From assembly GCF_003097615.1 (NCBI RefSeq), contig NZ_QCZG01000018.1, forward strand, positions 324-64,323: 64,000 nucleotides of DNA, written 5' to 3'. This DNA comes from Pueribacillus theae. GTDB lineage: Bacteria; Bacillota; Bacilli; Bacillales; UBA6769. Position numbers and translations under genes: made by a program. The notes beneath the pieces are model-generated. The model had not been told where the DNA came from, ran no database searches, and was given only the letters and a program-made list of their open reading frames with translations. This document shows, piece by piece, positions 37,310 through 45,761 of the stretch (positions are counted from its first letter, which is position 1; each line of letters starts with the position of its first letter).

Positions 37310-39217
37310 TTATGCAACCTCCTGTACAGCTTCTAACTGAATGACTCGTAGATTTGTCTCAATAATGGATTCTTTACCATCAGCAGCCTCGACTTTGTCT
37401 GTCACTTTCACTTCTTGAGTATCCGTGTAAAGACCTTCGATTAGTGTACGATATTTTTCAGAAATGTACTGTCTTCTAACTTTTAATGTTCGAGTCATTT
37501 CTTCATCGTTTGCATTCAGTTGCTTATGGAGAAGCACAAACTTCTTAACTCTAGATTGCTGCGGAAGTTGTTTCATTAACTTTGCGACTTCTTTTTCAAT
37601 CAATTGAATAACCTCTGGTTTTCTAGATAATTCTGAATATGTCGTATAAGTAATTTGATTTTTTTCCGCCCATCTTCCAACACTATTCATATCAATATTT
37701 AAAATAGCTGACATATACGGTTTATTTTTACCAAAACAAACAGCCTCCTGAATATATGGACTCACCTTCAACTTGTTTTCAACAATAGTTGGAGAAATGG
37801 TCTCGCCGTTTGTTCCCTTCATAATTGCCTCTTTATGATCAAGGATATGTAAGTGGCCATTATCATCAATGCGGCCATAATCTCCGAGTGAAATCCAGCC
37901 TCCGTCATCGTGCTTTGTGTCTTCATGTAAATATCGCAAGAAAACCGATGGGCTTTTCACAAAAATTTCGCCATCTTCGCCCACCTTCACTTCCGTATTA
38001 GGAAGTGGGAGCCCTGCATTCTCGACTCGTATATCATCATCTCGATGCACAAACGCAATTCCCGCTAATTCAGTGCCTCCATAGGACTGCTTGACATTCA
38101 CGCCAATGCTATGAAAAAAATGAAAAAGTTCCGAACTAAGTGGTGATCCAGCAACATATGCCCGCTTTATTCTTGCCAATCCTAAATGATCACGAATCGC
38201 ACTAAAAACGAGAAAATTCCCTAACAGATAAATAAACTTTACTCCGCCTGAAATTGGTTTTTTGTTCAGCTTCATCTCAGCAACTTTATCCCCAAACTTC
38301 TTAAATGTTTGGTAAACCTTTTTCTTAAACCAGCTTGTTTCTTGAATTCGGAGCATAAAATTAGAATGGATACTTTTGTAAACTCTCGGAGGTGCTATAA
38401 GTGTATGTGGGCCTATTTCTCGCAAATCAGCTAAAATCGTGCTCGATTTCTCAGGGAAATTAATGACCATCCCTCTGGTTAGCGGCATTGCAATACTCAT
38501 TACTTGTTCATAGATCCAAGCGAGCGGTAAAAAAGACAAGTAATCATCCTTTTTTTCCATTTTGTCAACATCACCGAGATTTTCGGCTGCAGCAATTAAA
38601 TTACTGTGAGAGAGCATAACTGCTTTCGGCTTACCAGTTGTTGCAGAACTATATGAAATAACCGCGACATCATCGCTGAGCAACCGCTCAGTTTTGCTGA
38701 ATAAAAAATCGTCCTTCTCATTTAGTAAAGAGCTACCAATCTCTATTAAGTCATGGAAATTGTATAGTTTCGGGTGATCGTAATGCCTCATTCCTTGATT
38801 ATTGTAGAATATAATCTGCTTAACTAGCGGAATCTTTTCCTCTATTTCAAGCAATTTATCGACTTGTTCTTGACCTTCAACGACGACAACACTTGCCTGA
38901 GAATCATTTAAATAATAAATAAGCTGTTTGGGTGATGATTCTTGATAGACACCGACAGAAATTCCACCTAAAAATTGGGCTGCCAATTGTGAAAATAGCC
39001 ATTGTGGACGGTTATCGCCTATGATGGCTAGTTTCTCACCCCGTTTAAAATTACATTTAACAGAAAGAGCTATCGCAAATTGTTTCACTATTTCGTAATA
39101 TTCACCCCAAGTTATTTCATTCCAAACTCCTAAATTCTTTTCCCTTAATGCTACGGTATGTTCTTCCTCTATCGCTCGCTTCGCGAGAAGCTGCGGCAAT
39201 GTTTGTTCCAATGCCAC
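37310..39217 (-). CDS. Long-chain-type acyl-CoA synthetase (FadD15-like) embedded in the transporter operon
   Basis: A 635-aa ANL ligase of the bacterial long-chain/FadD15 type. The P-loop reads SYSSATTGKPKAVMLSH (near residue 190): Ala-Thr-Thr replaces the usual Gly-Thr-Thr. A5 is QSYGGTELAG, and the C-terminal lysine region is EEMTRTLKVRR, as in this subfamily. GTG start with GGGGGG 8 bases upstream. Its location between livG and livH, with overlapping translation signals, ties it to import. It probably adenylates and CoA-activates the transported acid. FadD-like genes inside liv clusters are known from other bacteria. Confidence 0.88.
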   Translation of the reverse strand: MALEQTLPQLLAKRAIEEEHTVALREKNLGVWNEITWGEYYEIVKQFAIALSVKCNFKRGEKLAIIGDNRPQWLFSQLAAQFLGGISVGVYQESSPKQLIYYLNDSQASVVVVEGQEQVDKLLEIEEKIPLVKQIIFYNNQGMRHYDHPKLYNFHDLIEIGSSLLNEKDDFLFSKTERLLSDDVAVISYSSATTGKPKAVMLSHSNLIAAAENLGDVDKMEKKDDYLSFLPLAWIYEQVMSIAMPLTRGMVINFPEKSSTILADLREIGPHTLIAPPRVYKSIHSNFMLRIQETSWFKKKVYQTFKKFGDKVAEMKLNKKPISGGVKFIYLLGNFLVFSAIRDHLGLARIKRAYVAGSPLSSELFHFFHSIGVNVKQSYGGTELAGIAFVHRDDDIRVENAGLPLPNTEVKVGEDGEIFVKSPSVFLRYLHEDTKHDDGGWISLGDYGRIDDNGHLHILDHKEAIMKGTNGETISPTIVENKLKVSPYIQEAVCFGKNKPYMSAILNIDMNSVGRWAEKNQITYTTYSELSRKPEVIQLIEKEVAKLMKQLPQQSRVKKFVLLHKQLNANDEEMTRTLKVRRQYISEKYRTLIEGLYTDTQEVKVTDKVEAADGKESIIETNLRVIQLEAVQEVA

Positions 39218-39234
39218 CGATTTATCCCCCCAAT

Positions 39235-40008
39235 CTAGCCAACTTCTTTTTCACCAATATAGGCCTTAATCACTTCTGGATTATTTTGGACTTCTTTTGG
39301 TGTTCCAAAGCCAATTAACTTGCCGAAATCCAACACAGCAATATGATTAGACAAGTTCATAACTACCCCTAAATCATGCTCAATTAATACGACTGTCATC
39401 CTTTTTATCTCATGCATATCGATAATAAATTGGGCCATGACTTCCTTTTCTGCATTGTTCATCCCGGCCATCGGCTCATCTAACAAGATTAATTCGGGCT
39501 CTAGCGCTAACGCCCTTCCAACTTCTACTCGCTTTTGTAAGCCATAGGGAAGAGTTCCGACAGGTGTATGCCGAATCTCTTGAAGTTCTAAAAAATCAAT
39601 CACTTCTTCAACGGCTCTACGATGTTCAATTTCCTCCTTGGACGCTTTTCCAAAATAAAGTCCTCCGCTTATTGCACCTGAATTCATCAATGTGTGGCGT
39701 CCTAACTTTAAGTTATCGAGTACAGACATATGCTCAAATAGCGCAATATTTTGAAAGGCCCGGGCAATTCCAAGAGTCGTACGTTTAAAAGGTTTCATAT
39801 TGAGTATTTCTTGTCCTTTAAATCGAATCGATCCGTTTGTCGGCCGGTATAAACCACTAATACAATTAAGCATACTCGTTTTGCCTGCGCCATTCGGGCC
39901 AATGAGAGAGAAAATTTCTCCTTTCTCAATTTGATAGCTTACATCACTTAATGCTTTAACTCCTCCAAATTGCAAAGATACATTTTCTATTTCTAGCAAA
40001 GCTCCCAC
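39235..40008 (-). CDS. Branched-chain-amino-acid-type ABC transporter ATPase, LivG-like
   Basis: 257 aa. Walker A is LIGPNGAGKTSM, the signature segment LPYGLQKRVEVGRALALEP (the LivG form, with PYGLQ in place of LSGGQ), Walker B LILLDEPMAGMN, and switch His in LIEHDLGVVMNL. GTG start at 40008 with AAGGGGG 11 bases upstream. First gene of the operon; the promoter and candidate control sites lie at 40045-40114. Confidence 0.93.
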   Translation of the reverse strand: MGALLEIENVSLQFGGVKALSDVSYQIEKGEIFSLIGPNGAGKTSMLNCISGLYRPTNGSIRFKGQEILNMKPFKRTTLGIARAFQNIALFEHMSVLDNLKLGRHTLMNSGAISGGLYFGKASKEEIEHRRAVEEVIDFLELQEIRHTPVGTLPYGLQKRVEVGRALALEPELILLDEPMAGMNNAEKEVMAQFIIDMHEIKRMTVVLIEHDLGVVMNLSNHIAVLDFGKLIGFGTPKEVQNNPEVIKAYIGEKEVG

Positions 40009-40044
40009 TTACCGAAGACCCCCTTTTTCTTTTTATTTCAGCAA

Positions 40045-40058
40045 TGTAAGCGCTATCT
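40045..40058 (-). promoter_or_regulatory. cre-like CcpA site at the transcription start of the Liv/CoA-ligase operon
   Basis: TGTAAGCGCTATCT (plus strand) differs from TGWAANCGNTNWCA only in the last base. It begins 3 bases downstream of the -10 box and so covers the predicted +1, an effective place for CcpA repression. Confidence 0.5.
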
Positions 40059-40060
40059 TG

Positions 40061-40089
40061 ATTATAGGGATGAACAATAAGAGAGTCAA
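40061..40089 (-). promoter_or_regulatory. Strong sigma-A promoter of the Liv/CoA-ligase operon
   Basis: On the minus strand TTGACT (40089-40084), 17-base spacer, TATAAT (40066-40061): a near-perfect vegetative promoter. The predicted transcript starts near 40054, about 46 bases before the livG GTG. Confidence 0.8.
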
Positions 40090-40114
40090 CTAAATTTTTA
40101 GAATTTTTTAGTTG
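40087..40114. promoter_or_regulatory. Inverted repeat overlapping the -35 box, candidate operator
   Basis: CAACTAAA (40087-40094) and TTTAGTTG (40107-40114) are perfect inverted arms around 12 bases. The left arm overlaps the last bases of the -35 hexamer. It does not match FadR, CcpA, CodY or ArgR sites known to me. No regulator gene lies in the operon, so the protein that would bind is unknown. Confidence 0.45.
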
Positions 40115-40124
40115 AAATGAGTAT

Positions 40125-40158
40125 AATATGCAAAAAGAGCGGCACGATGCCGCTCTTT
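40125..40158 (-). terminator. Rho-independent terminator of sspA
   Basis: 11-bp perfect stem AAAGAGCGGCA/TGCCGCTCTTT (40134-40144 with 40148-40158), 3-base loop, TTTTTGC on the minus strand. It insulates sspA from the operon promoter 10 bases further on. Confidence 0.92.
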
Positions 40159-40180
40159 CTTATAAGCCATTAATATTCAA

Positions 40181-40378
40181 TTATTGGCGTGGTGTCATTT
40201 GTTGTTGTGCTTGCTGAACTAATCGTTTTGTGATTTCTCCTCCAACCGAACCATTTGAACGGGAAGTAGAGTCAGCCCCCAAATTCACGCCAAATTCTCT
40301 TGCAATTTCATATTTCATTTGCTCTAGTGCCTGTTCAACACCAGGGACAAGCAATTGGTTTGAATTGTTATTAGCCAA
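40181..40378 (-). CDS. sspA: Small acid-soluble spore protein, alpha/beta type
   Basis: Coats and protects DNA in dormant spores and is degraded at germination. 65 aa. The family regions are clear: the GPR protease site [10 protein letters not shown] (cut after Glu) and the DNA-binding part [21 protein letters not shown]. The start is the TTG at 40378 (then ANNNSNQ, as in SASP), with AGGAGG 8 bases upstream; the GTG three codons earlier lies in the ribosome site itself. Forespore (sigma-G) expression is expected; a GTATG ... AAATATA pair upstream (40427-40397) is a poor match. Confidence 0.95.
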   Translation of the reverse strand: MANNNSNQLLVPGVEQALEQMKYEIAREFGVNLGADSTSRSNGSVGGEITKRLVQQAQQQMTPRQ

Positions 40379-40477
40379 GGATATCACCTCCTTGACTATA
40401 TTTTTTGTAAAACCTGTTTAAACATACAAAAAAAGATGTGGGAATGCCCTCCAAGTTTGCCAACCACTTAATTTAAG

Positions 40478-41683
40478 TTAAAAAAGCTCTTCAAATTTTT
40501 GATCGCTCTTCACTTCTCTTGAAAAAGTAAATGTTTCTGTCCCGTTGACCGCATCTTCCACAAGCTTCTCGATATCAAGCGATTGTTCGAATGCCATGGC
40601 CCGGTCAAGCTTTGGTTTTGTTTTAGGCGCAGTTGGCAAAAAAATCGTGCAGCAATCTTCATATGGACGAATGGAAATTTCGTACGTATCAATTTTATGC
40701 GCAATGTCCATAATCTCCACTTTATCCATTGAAATAAGCGGACGCAAAATCGGCATGTTCGTTACAGCGTTAATAGTGTGCATGCTTTCAATCGTTTGGC
40801 TTGCGACTTGTCCAAGGCTTTCGCCGGTCGCAATAGCAAGCGCTCCTCTTTTTCGAGCTAATTCTTCTGTCACTCGAAGCATCATGCGCCGCATTATTGT
40901 CATCGAATAGTTATCGGGCACATTTTTTTTGATCTCTTGCTGCGTGACTGTAAAAGGGACAATATGAAGCTGAATTTTTCCCCCATATTGGCAAAGTTTT
41001 TGGGTTAAATCTTCTACTTTTTTCTTCGCTCTTTCACTTGTGAATGGCGGGCTATGGAAATGGACGGCTTCAAGCCTGACGCCCCGCTTCATCGCAAGAT
41101 AGCCAGCTACCGGACTGTCGATCCCTCCAGAAAGCATCAGCATCACCTTGCCTGCGCTTCCGACCGGAAGGCCTCCTGCCCCCTTTATTTGGATGCAGCT
41201 AATATATGTGCCGTCACCTTTCACTTCAACACGCAAATCAATGTCAGGATGATGCACATCAACTGTAAGACTATCCGTATTTCTAAGCAAGTGGGCTCCG
41301 ATCAATTGATTTAATGCTTGTGAATCAATTGGAAAATTTTTATTCCGCCTTCTTGCCGATACTTTAAATGTCTTTTTTCCATGGCTTGCTTTTTGCAGCG
41401 CAGCAAGCGAAGCTTCTTTAATGGCTTCAATGCCATTTTCCGCTTTTATCGCGACGCTTAATGACTGAATGCCGAACACTTTTTTTAGTCTATCGACAAT
41501 CGGCTCATAATTTTCTCCGTTTAACAAAATATACAGCCGATCAAATGCTCTTTTGAGCCGGGCGTTTGGATAATCCTTTAATAGCGGTTTAATATTCCTT
41601 CGCAGCTGTTCTTCAAAACTGCGCCGATTTTTCCCCTTTAGCGCAATTTCCCCGTATCTAATTAAAATGTGATCGTATTCCAT
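40478..41683 (-). CDS. thiI: tRNA 4-thiouridine sulfurtransferase ThiI
   Basis: Adds sulfur to U8 of tRNA. 401 aa, the B. subtilis length, from the ATG at 41683 (AGGATGA 6 bases upstream, protein starts MEYDHILIRYGE). Two in-frame ATGs lie 9 and 18 bases earlier, overlapping the nifZ end. An N-terminal NFLD/THUMP part (to about residue 165) is followed by the PP-loop LSGGIDSPVAG. Like Bacillus ThiI it lacks the rhodanese domain of the E. coli enzyme; sulfur comes directly from NifZ, encoded just upstream. Confidence 0.95.
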   Translation of the reverse strand: MEYDHILIRYGEIALKGKNRRSFEEQLRRNIKPLLKDYPNARLKRAFDRLYILLNGENYEPIVDRLKKVFGIQSLSVAIKAENGIEAIKEASLAALQKASHGKKTFKVSARRRNKNFPIDSQALNQLIGAHLLRNTDSLTVDVHHPDIDLRVEVKGDGTYISCIQIKGAGGLPVGSAGKVMLMLSGGIDSPVAGYLAMKRGVRLEAVHFHSPPFTSERAKKKVEDLTQKLCQYGGKIQLHIVPFTVTQQEIKKNVPDNYSMTIMRRMMLRVTEELARKRGALAIATGESLGQVASQTIESMHTINAVTNMPILRPLISMDKVEIMDIAHKIDTYEISIRPYEDCCTIFLPTAPKTKPKLDRAMAFEQSLDIEKLVEDAVNGTETFTFSREVKSDQKFEELF

Positions 41684-41688
41684 ATAAT

Positions 41689-42831
41689 TCATCCTATCCA
41701 TTTTCTTTGCTCATGAATGATGTTGCGCAGCACGATTAAGAACTGCTCCGCCTGTTCTTTATCTGTTTCAAAGGAGAAACTGATTCGAATCGCTGTTTTC
41801 GCACTTTCTTCCCCTGCCCCAATCGCCAGAATAACATGGCTTGCTTCACTTTGTTTTGATGAACAGGCTGATTTCGTTGAAACATAAATTCCTTTTTCAG
41901 AAAGCGCGTGAATAAGCACTTCCGGCTTACATCCGGGGACAGAGAAATTAATGATATGCGGTGCTGAATGTTCTTTTGGGGTATTCAAGATAATCCCTTT
42001 TATTTTTTCCAGCTCTTCCATTGTGTATCCTTTTAAAGCCTCGAGCTCGAGGATGCCTTCTGAAGCTTTTTCGTAACAAAGCCGCATTGCTTTCGCAAGA
42101 GATACGATGCCAGCTACATTTTCCGTTCCGGAACGGTAGCCTTTTTCTTGGCCTCCCCCGTGAAAAAGCGGAGAAAGACGCACCCCTTCTCTTACGGTTA
42201 ATACACCCGTTCCTTTTACACCATGAAGCTTATGCCCAGAGATGGTACAAAGATCGATGTTCGCTTTCCGAATGGACAACGGCACCTTCGAAGCGCCTTG
42301 AACATGGTCTACATGAAAAAGAACTTTTGGATAACGTTTAATAAGTTCGCCAATTTCTTCGATATTTTGGACTGTTCCAATTTCATTGTTCACATGAATG
42401 ATTGATACGAAAATCGTATCTTCACGAATCGCATTTTTTAGATCTTCCAAAGAAACGAGGCCTTGGCTATTGACAGGCAAGTATGTCACATCGAAGCCTG
42501 TCTCCTCTAAATATTTGAACGCTTCCATGCTTGCAGGATGTTCGATTGTTGTTGTAATGACATGCTTTCCTCGATTTTTGTACGCCGTTGTGGCACCTTT
42601 TATCGCAAGATTGTTGCCTTCGGTTCCGCCAGAAGTAAATACAATTTCCCCGGGGCTGGCATCAAGAAGCTTCCCAATCTGTTCTCTTGCTTTTTCAATT
42701 AATTCTTCTGCTTCCATCCCTTTGCTGTGGAGTGAGGATGGATTGCCAAAATAATTTTCAGATACCGCCAAAAAGGTATTTAACACTTCTTTATACGGCT
42801 TTGTCGTTGCACTGTTATCTAAATAAATCAT
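41689..42831 (-). CDS. nifZ: Cysteine desulfurase partnered with ThiI
   Basis: A PLP enzyme that takes sulfur from cysteine and passes it to ThiI. 380 aa. The PLP lysine is in CTISGHKLHGVKGTG, and the catalytic cysteine in STKSACSSKQSEASHV. AAGAGGG stands 9 bases before the ATG. It is followed by thiI, whose initiation region lies at the nifZ stop codon. This two-gene arrangement matches B. subtilis nifZ-thiI, where NifZ is the dedicated donor for 4-thiouridine. Confidence 0.95.
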   Translation of the reverse strand: MIYLDNSATTKPYKEVLNTFLAVSENYFGNPSSLHSKGMEAEELIEKAREQIGKLLDASPGEIVFTSGGTEGNNLAIKGATTAYKNRGKHVITTTIEHPASMEAFKYLEETGFDVTYLPVNSQGLVSLEDLKNAIREDTIFVSIIHVNNEIGTVQNIEEIGELIKRYPKVLFHVDHVQGASKVPLSIRKANIDLCTISGHKLHGVKGTGVLTVREGVRLSPLFHGGGQEKGYRSGTENVAGIVSLAKAMRLCYEKASEGILELEALKGYTMEELEKIKGIILNTPKEHSAPHIINFSVPGCKPEVLIHALSEKGIYVSTKSACSSKQSEASHVILAIGAGEESAKTAIRISFSFETDKEQAEQFLIVLRNIIHEQRKWIG

Positions 42832-42994
42832 GCGAAAAACCCTCTTTTACATTCCAAATAAGTGTTTAAAGTAAGAAGTTTGGCTAACAGTATCACTTCC
42901 AATGATAACGTCGAACTGACTGGCAGAGCCAGGACTTATCAAACACTCTCACTAATCATTATTATATTGAAGCACATTCCCCAATCCATTGTAA

Positions 42995-43026
42995 AGAAAA
43001 GAAAAACACCCGGATCTCCGAGTGTT
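42995..43026 (-). terminator. Rho-independent terminator of ezrA
   Basis: Stem AACACCCGG/CCGAGTGTT (43005-43013 with 43018-43026, one G-U pair), TTTTTCTTTTC on the minus strand. Confidence 0.88.
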
Positions 43027-43032
43027 ATCCTG

Positions 43033-44742
43033 TTAGTTTACAGAAACTTCCGTTTCAAGTTCTATATTCTCGATATTTAATTTTTCCAATGCATCCGGAT
43101 CGATTTTTTCGATTTCCCTTGCAGCGATTTCCAATGCCGCTTCATAGTTAAAATGGCGAAATGCCGCTTCGGCTTCGTTTAATGCTTTAGCAACTGCATC
43201 ATATTGGCTCCGATAACGATTTCCATACTGTATGAGTTTCTCGCTTAAAAGCGCGGTTTCCACCAGCTCTTCCGTGCTTTTCAAACAGTGCCCAACACTT
43301 TCAAGCGCTTTTTTTAACGCGTAATTGATTGCCGGAATGTCAAGTGGTTTTTCATTTAATTTTTCTTCTACTTCGCCGATTTTGGCTTCCGATTCTTCAA
43401 CCATTTGTAAATAACTTTCAGGAATGCCGGGCAAATTATATCGTTGAATGAGCTTTCTTGCGTTGATTAATTGTTTTGCCAATGATTCAATCGCCGCTTT
43501 CGCCTCAAGCTCATCTTTTCTTAAATTGCTAAGCATTTCGGCATAATTGGCACTCGCTTGCTTCAATTCGAGTAGTTTTGCTTTTATCTCTTCAACCATT
43601 TCATGAATAGAAGAATATGTCTGTTCCTTTTTTTCAATTGCTTCTTCGATAAGCAGAAATCTTGCGTATAATTGTTCGACCCGCTTTTCAAGGGCTCCTT
43701 GAGATTTTAAATCTTTCTCATCAATACGATAGCTCTCTGCAACGACTTGGACTTCTTCTTTTAAAAATTCGACATCTTTCATAATCACTTCAAATTCGTT
43801 CTTTAGTTTTTCTTTTTCTTTCACAACAGAGTGCTTTGCTTCAACCTCGTTTTCAAGCAACTCATAGATGCCTTCAATGCTATCGCTAATCCCTTTAATT
43901 TTTTCAGGGACGTCCTTCACATGATTTTCTTCAACTTTTTGCAATTCCTCTTTAATTTGTTTGCGGATTCCTTCGAGCTCGTTTTTAATCGATTGCCGTT
44001 CTAGCATGTAGCCTTGCTTTTCCATATCTTCGATGCCTTTTTCAAGTTCATCGATTTTTTTGGGAAACTCGGCTATGAGTTGAATGCGAAGTTCTGGTAA
44101 AATTTCCATCCTTTCTTTCGTCTCATCCATATGCTGCTTTGTCGAGAGTAGGATCGTGCGTGCTTTAGGGTAGTTTCCTTCATCATTTGCTTCTTCATAT
44201 TGCTTAAAGCCTTCGTCAATTTTTTGAAATGATTGTTCTAATAAAGGAGCGGCTTTACCGAAACTTGAGTAATGAGTGAGGAGAAATTGCTTCCCATGCT
44301 TATATTCTTCATATAGCGACACGATCTCACTTTTATTTTTTTCTTCACTATTTACCCAATCATTCACTTCTTCGAGCAATTCTTCAATTCGTTCATCGAT
44401 CTGATTTAGCTCATCATCGATGCCTTTAAGAATTTCCTTTGCTTTTCGATAGCGATATTTATCTGATGCTTCTTCCGCCTCAAAAAGTTTTTCCTCCAAA
44501 TCAGGAAGCTTTACAGTGACGATGTGATCCCATTCTTTCCGCCAATATTCGAATTTCTTCTCAGTTTCGCCTACCATATTTAGACCTTTTACTTTTGCAA
44601 TCTCATCTTGAACAGGCCGGTTTAAAATTTCGATTTTCCGTATGCCAAGGCGATCAACCTCGTTGTAAATCTTTTTGCGAATGATTGCCCCGATAATAAT
44701 AAAACAGGCAAGCAGTAACACAGCCCCGATAATATAACCCAC
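43033..44742 (-). CDS. ezrA: Septation ring formation regulator EzrA
   Basis: A membrane-anchored negative regulator of FtsZ ring assembly that also links to cell-wall synthesis. 569 aa: one N-terminal transmembrane helix (about residues 2-20), a short basic stretch, then a long run of spectrin-like helical repeats. The YGNRYRSQYDAV segment near residue 505 corresponds to the QNR patch needed for localisation at mid-cell. I prefer the GTG at 44742, 6 bases behind AAAGGGTG, over the GTG nine bases earlier that is part of that site. Order nifZ-ezrA-hisJ as in B. subtilis, without braB. Confidence 0.95.
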   Translation of the reverse strand: MGYIIGAVLLLACFIIIGAIIRKKIYNEVDRLGIRKIEILNRPVQDEIAKVKGLNMVGETEKKFEYWRKEWDHIVTVKLPDLEEKLFEAEEASDKYRYRKAKEILKGIDDELNQIDERIEELLEEVNDWVNSEEKNKSEIVSLYEEYKHGKQFLLTHYSSFGKAAPLLEQSFQKIDEGFKQYEEANDEGNYPKARTILLSTKQHMDETKERMEILPELRIQLIAEFPKKIDELEKGIEDMEKQGYMLERQSIKNELEGIRKQIKEELQKVEENHVKDVPEKIKGISDSIEGIYELLENEVEAKHSVVKEKEKLKNEFEVIMKDVEFLKEEVQVVAESYRIDEKDLKSQGALEKRVEQLYARFLLIEEAIEKKEQTYSSIHEMVEEIKAKLLELKQASANYAEMLSNLRKDELEAKAAIESLAKQLINARKLIQRYNLPGIPESYLQMVEESEAKIGEVEEKLNEKPLDIPAINYALKKALESVGHCLKSTEELVETALLSEKLIQYGNRYRSQYDAVAKALNEAEAAFRHFNYEAALEIAAREIEKIDPDALEKLNIENIELETEVSVN

Positions 44743-44930
44743 TGGAAGCACCCTTTCTTTCCACGTACAGCTTTACATTCTATACTTTATTAAACGTAAC
44801 TTTTTTTCACATAATCTTGCTTTTATGATACCATGTAACCAATCATTTGAGTATGTGTTTTCTACATATTTTGTCAAATTTCCGTTTTTCTTTTAATAAA
44901 GCAGCACATCATATAGATAGGGTGATTTTC

Positions 44931-45761
44931 TTGTTGGTTTACGATGGGCATGTCCATACCCCGTTTTGCCCACACGGTACGGCAGATCCTTTTGAAGAAT
45001 ATATCGAAAAAGCGATTTCACTTGGGCTGAAAGGCATGACGTTTACCGAACATGCGCCCCTTCCTTATGGTTTTACAGACCCGACACCTGAACAAGACAG
45101 CGGCATGAAGAGCGAAGAATTGTTGCCTTATTTTGAAACACTGAAACAGTTACAATCAAAATATAAACATCAGATAACAATTAATATTGGGCTGGAAGTG
45201 GACTACATTGAGGAATTTGAAAGAGAAACGCGGGAACTCCTTGATGAGTGGGGCGATTATTTGGATGATGCCATTCTTTCGGTTCATTTTTTAAAAAATA
45301 ACGAAAAATATTTTTGCTTAGATTTCAGTCCAGAAATGTTCGAAGAATTGGCAGAGGAAGCGGGAAGCATTTCGAAAGTGTATGAAGCGTATTATAAAAC
45401 AGTAGAAAAAGCTATTTTGTCTGATCTTGGTGTAAACAAGCCGAAAAGAATTGGCCACTTAACGCTTATCCGTAAGTTTCAAAAAAAATTTCCTGTTGAA
45501 AAGACTTACGAAGAAACCGTTGTACACTTGCTCGATTTAATGAAACGAAAGCATTATGAACTTGATTACAATGGAGCCGGCTTTTCAAAACCGCTTTGCA
45601 AAGAACCTTACCCTCCGGCATGGGTGATCAATGAAGCGGTAAAACGAAACATCCCTTTGATCTATGGTTCTGATGCCCATAGCGTCAAAGGGATGGCTCA
45701 AGGTTTTCAACAATTATATTTAGCAAACGCGACAACTTCCCCATCGCTGCTCAAGGGGTAG
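44931..45761 (+). CDS. hisJ: Histidinol-phosphatase, PHP family
   Basis: Dephosphorylates histidinol phosphate in histidine synthesis. 276 aa. The PHP metal motifs are DGHVHTPFCPHG at the N-terminus, TFTEHAPLP, and YGSDAHSVKGM near the C-terminus. The start is the TTG at 44931, 6 bases behind AGGGTG, because the protein then begins just before DGHVH as in the family; an upstream ATG 84 bases earlier would add a non-homologous stretch. Its last 11 bases overlap refZ tail to tail. Confidence 0.93.
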   Translation: MLVYDGHVHTPFCPHGTADPFEEYIEKAISLGLKGMTFTEHAPLPYGFTDPTPEQDSGMKSEELLPYFETLKQLQSKYKHQITINIGLEVDYIEEFERETRELLDEWGDYLDDAILSVHFLKNNEKYFCLDFSPEMFEELAEEAGSISKVYEAYYKTVEKAILSDLGVNKPKRIGHLTLIRKFQKKFPVEKTYEETVVHLLDLMKRKHYELDYNGAGFSKPLCKEPYPPAWVINEAVKRNIPLIYGSDAHSVKGMAQGFQQLYLANATTSPSLLKG

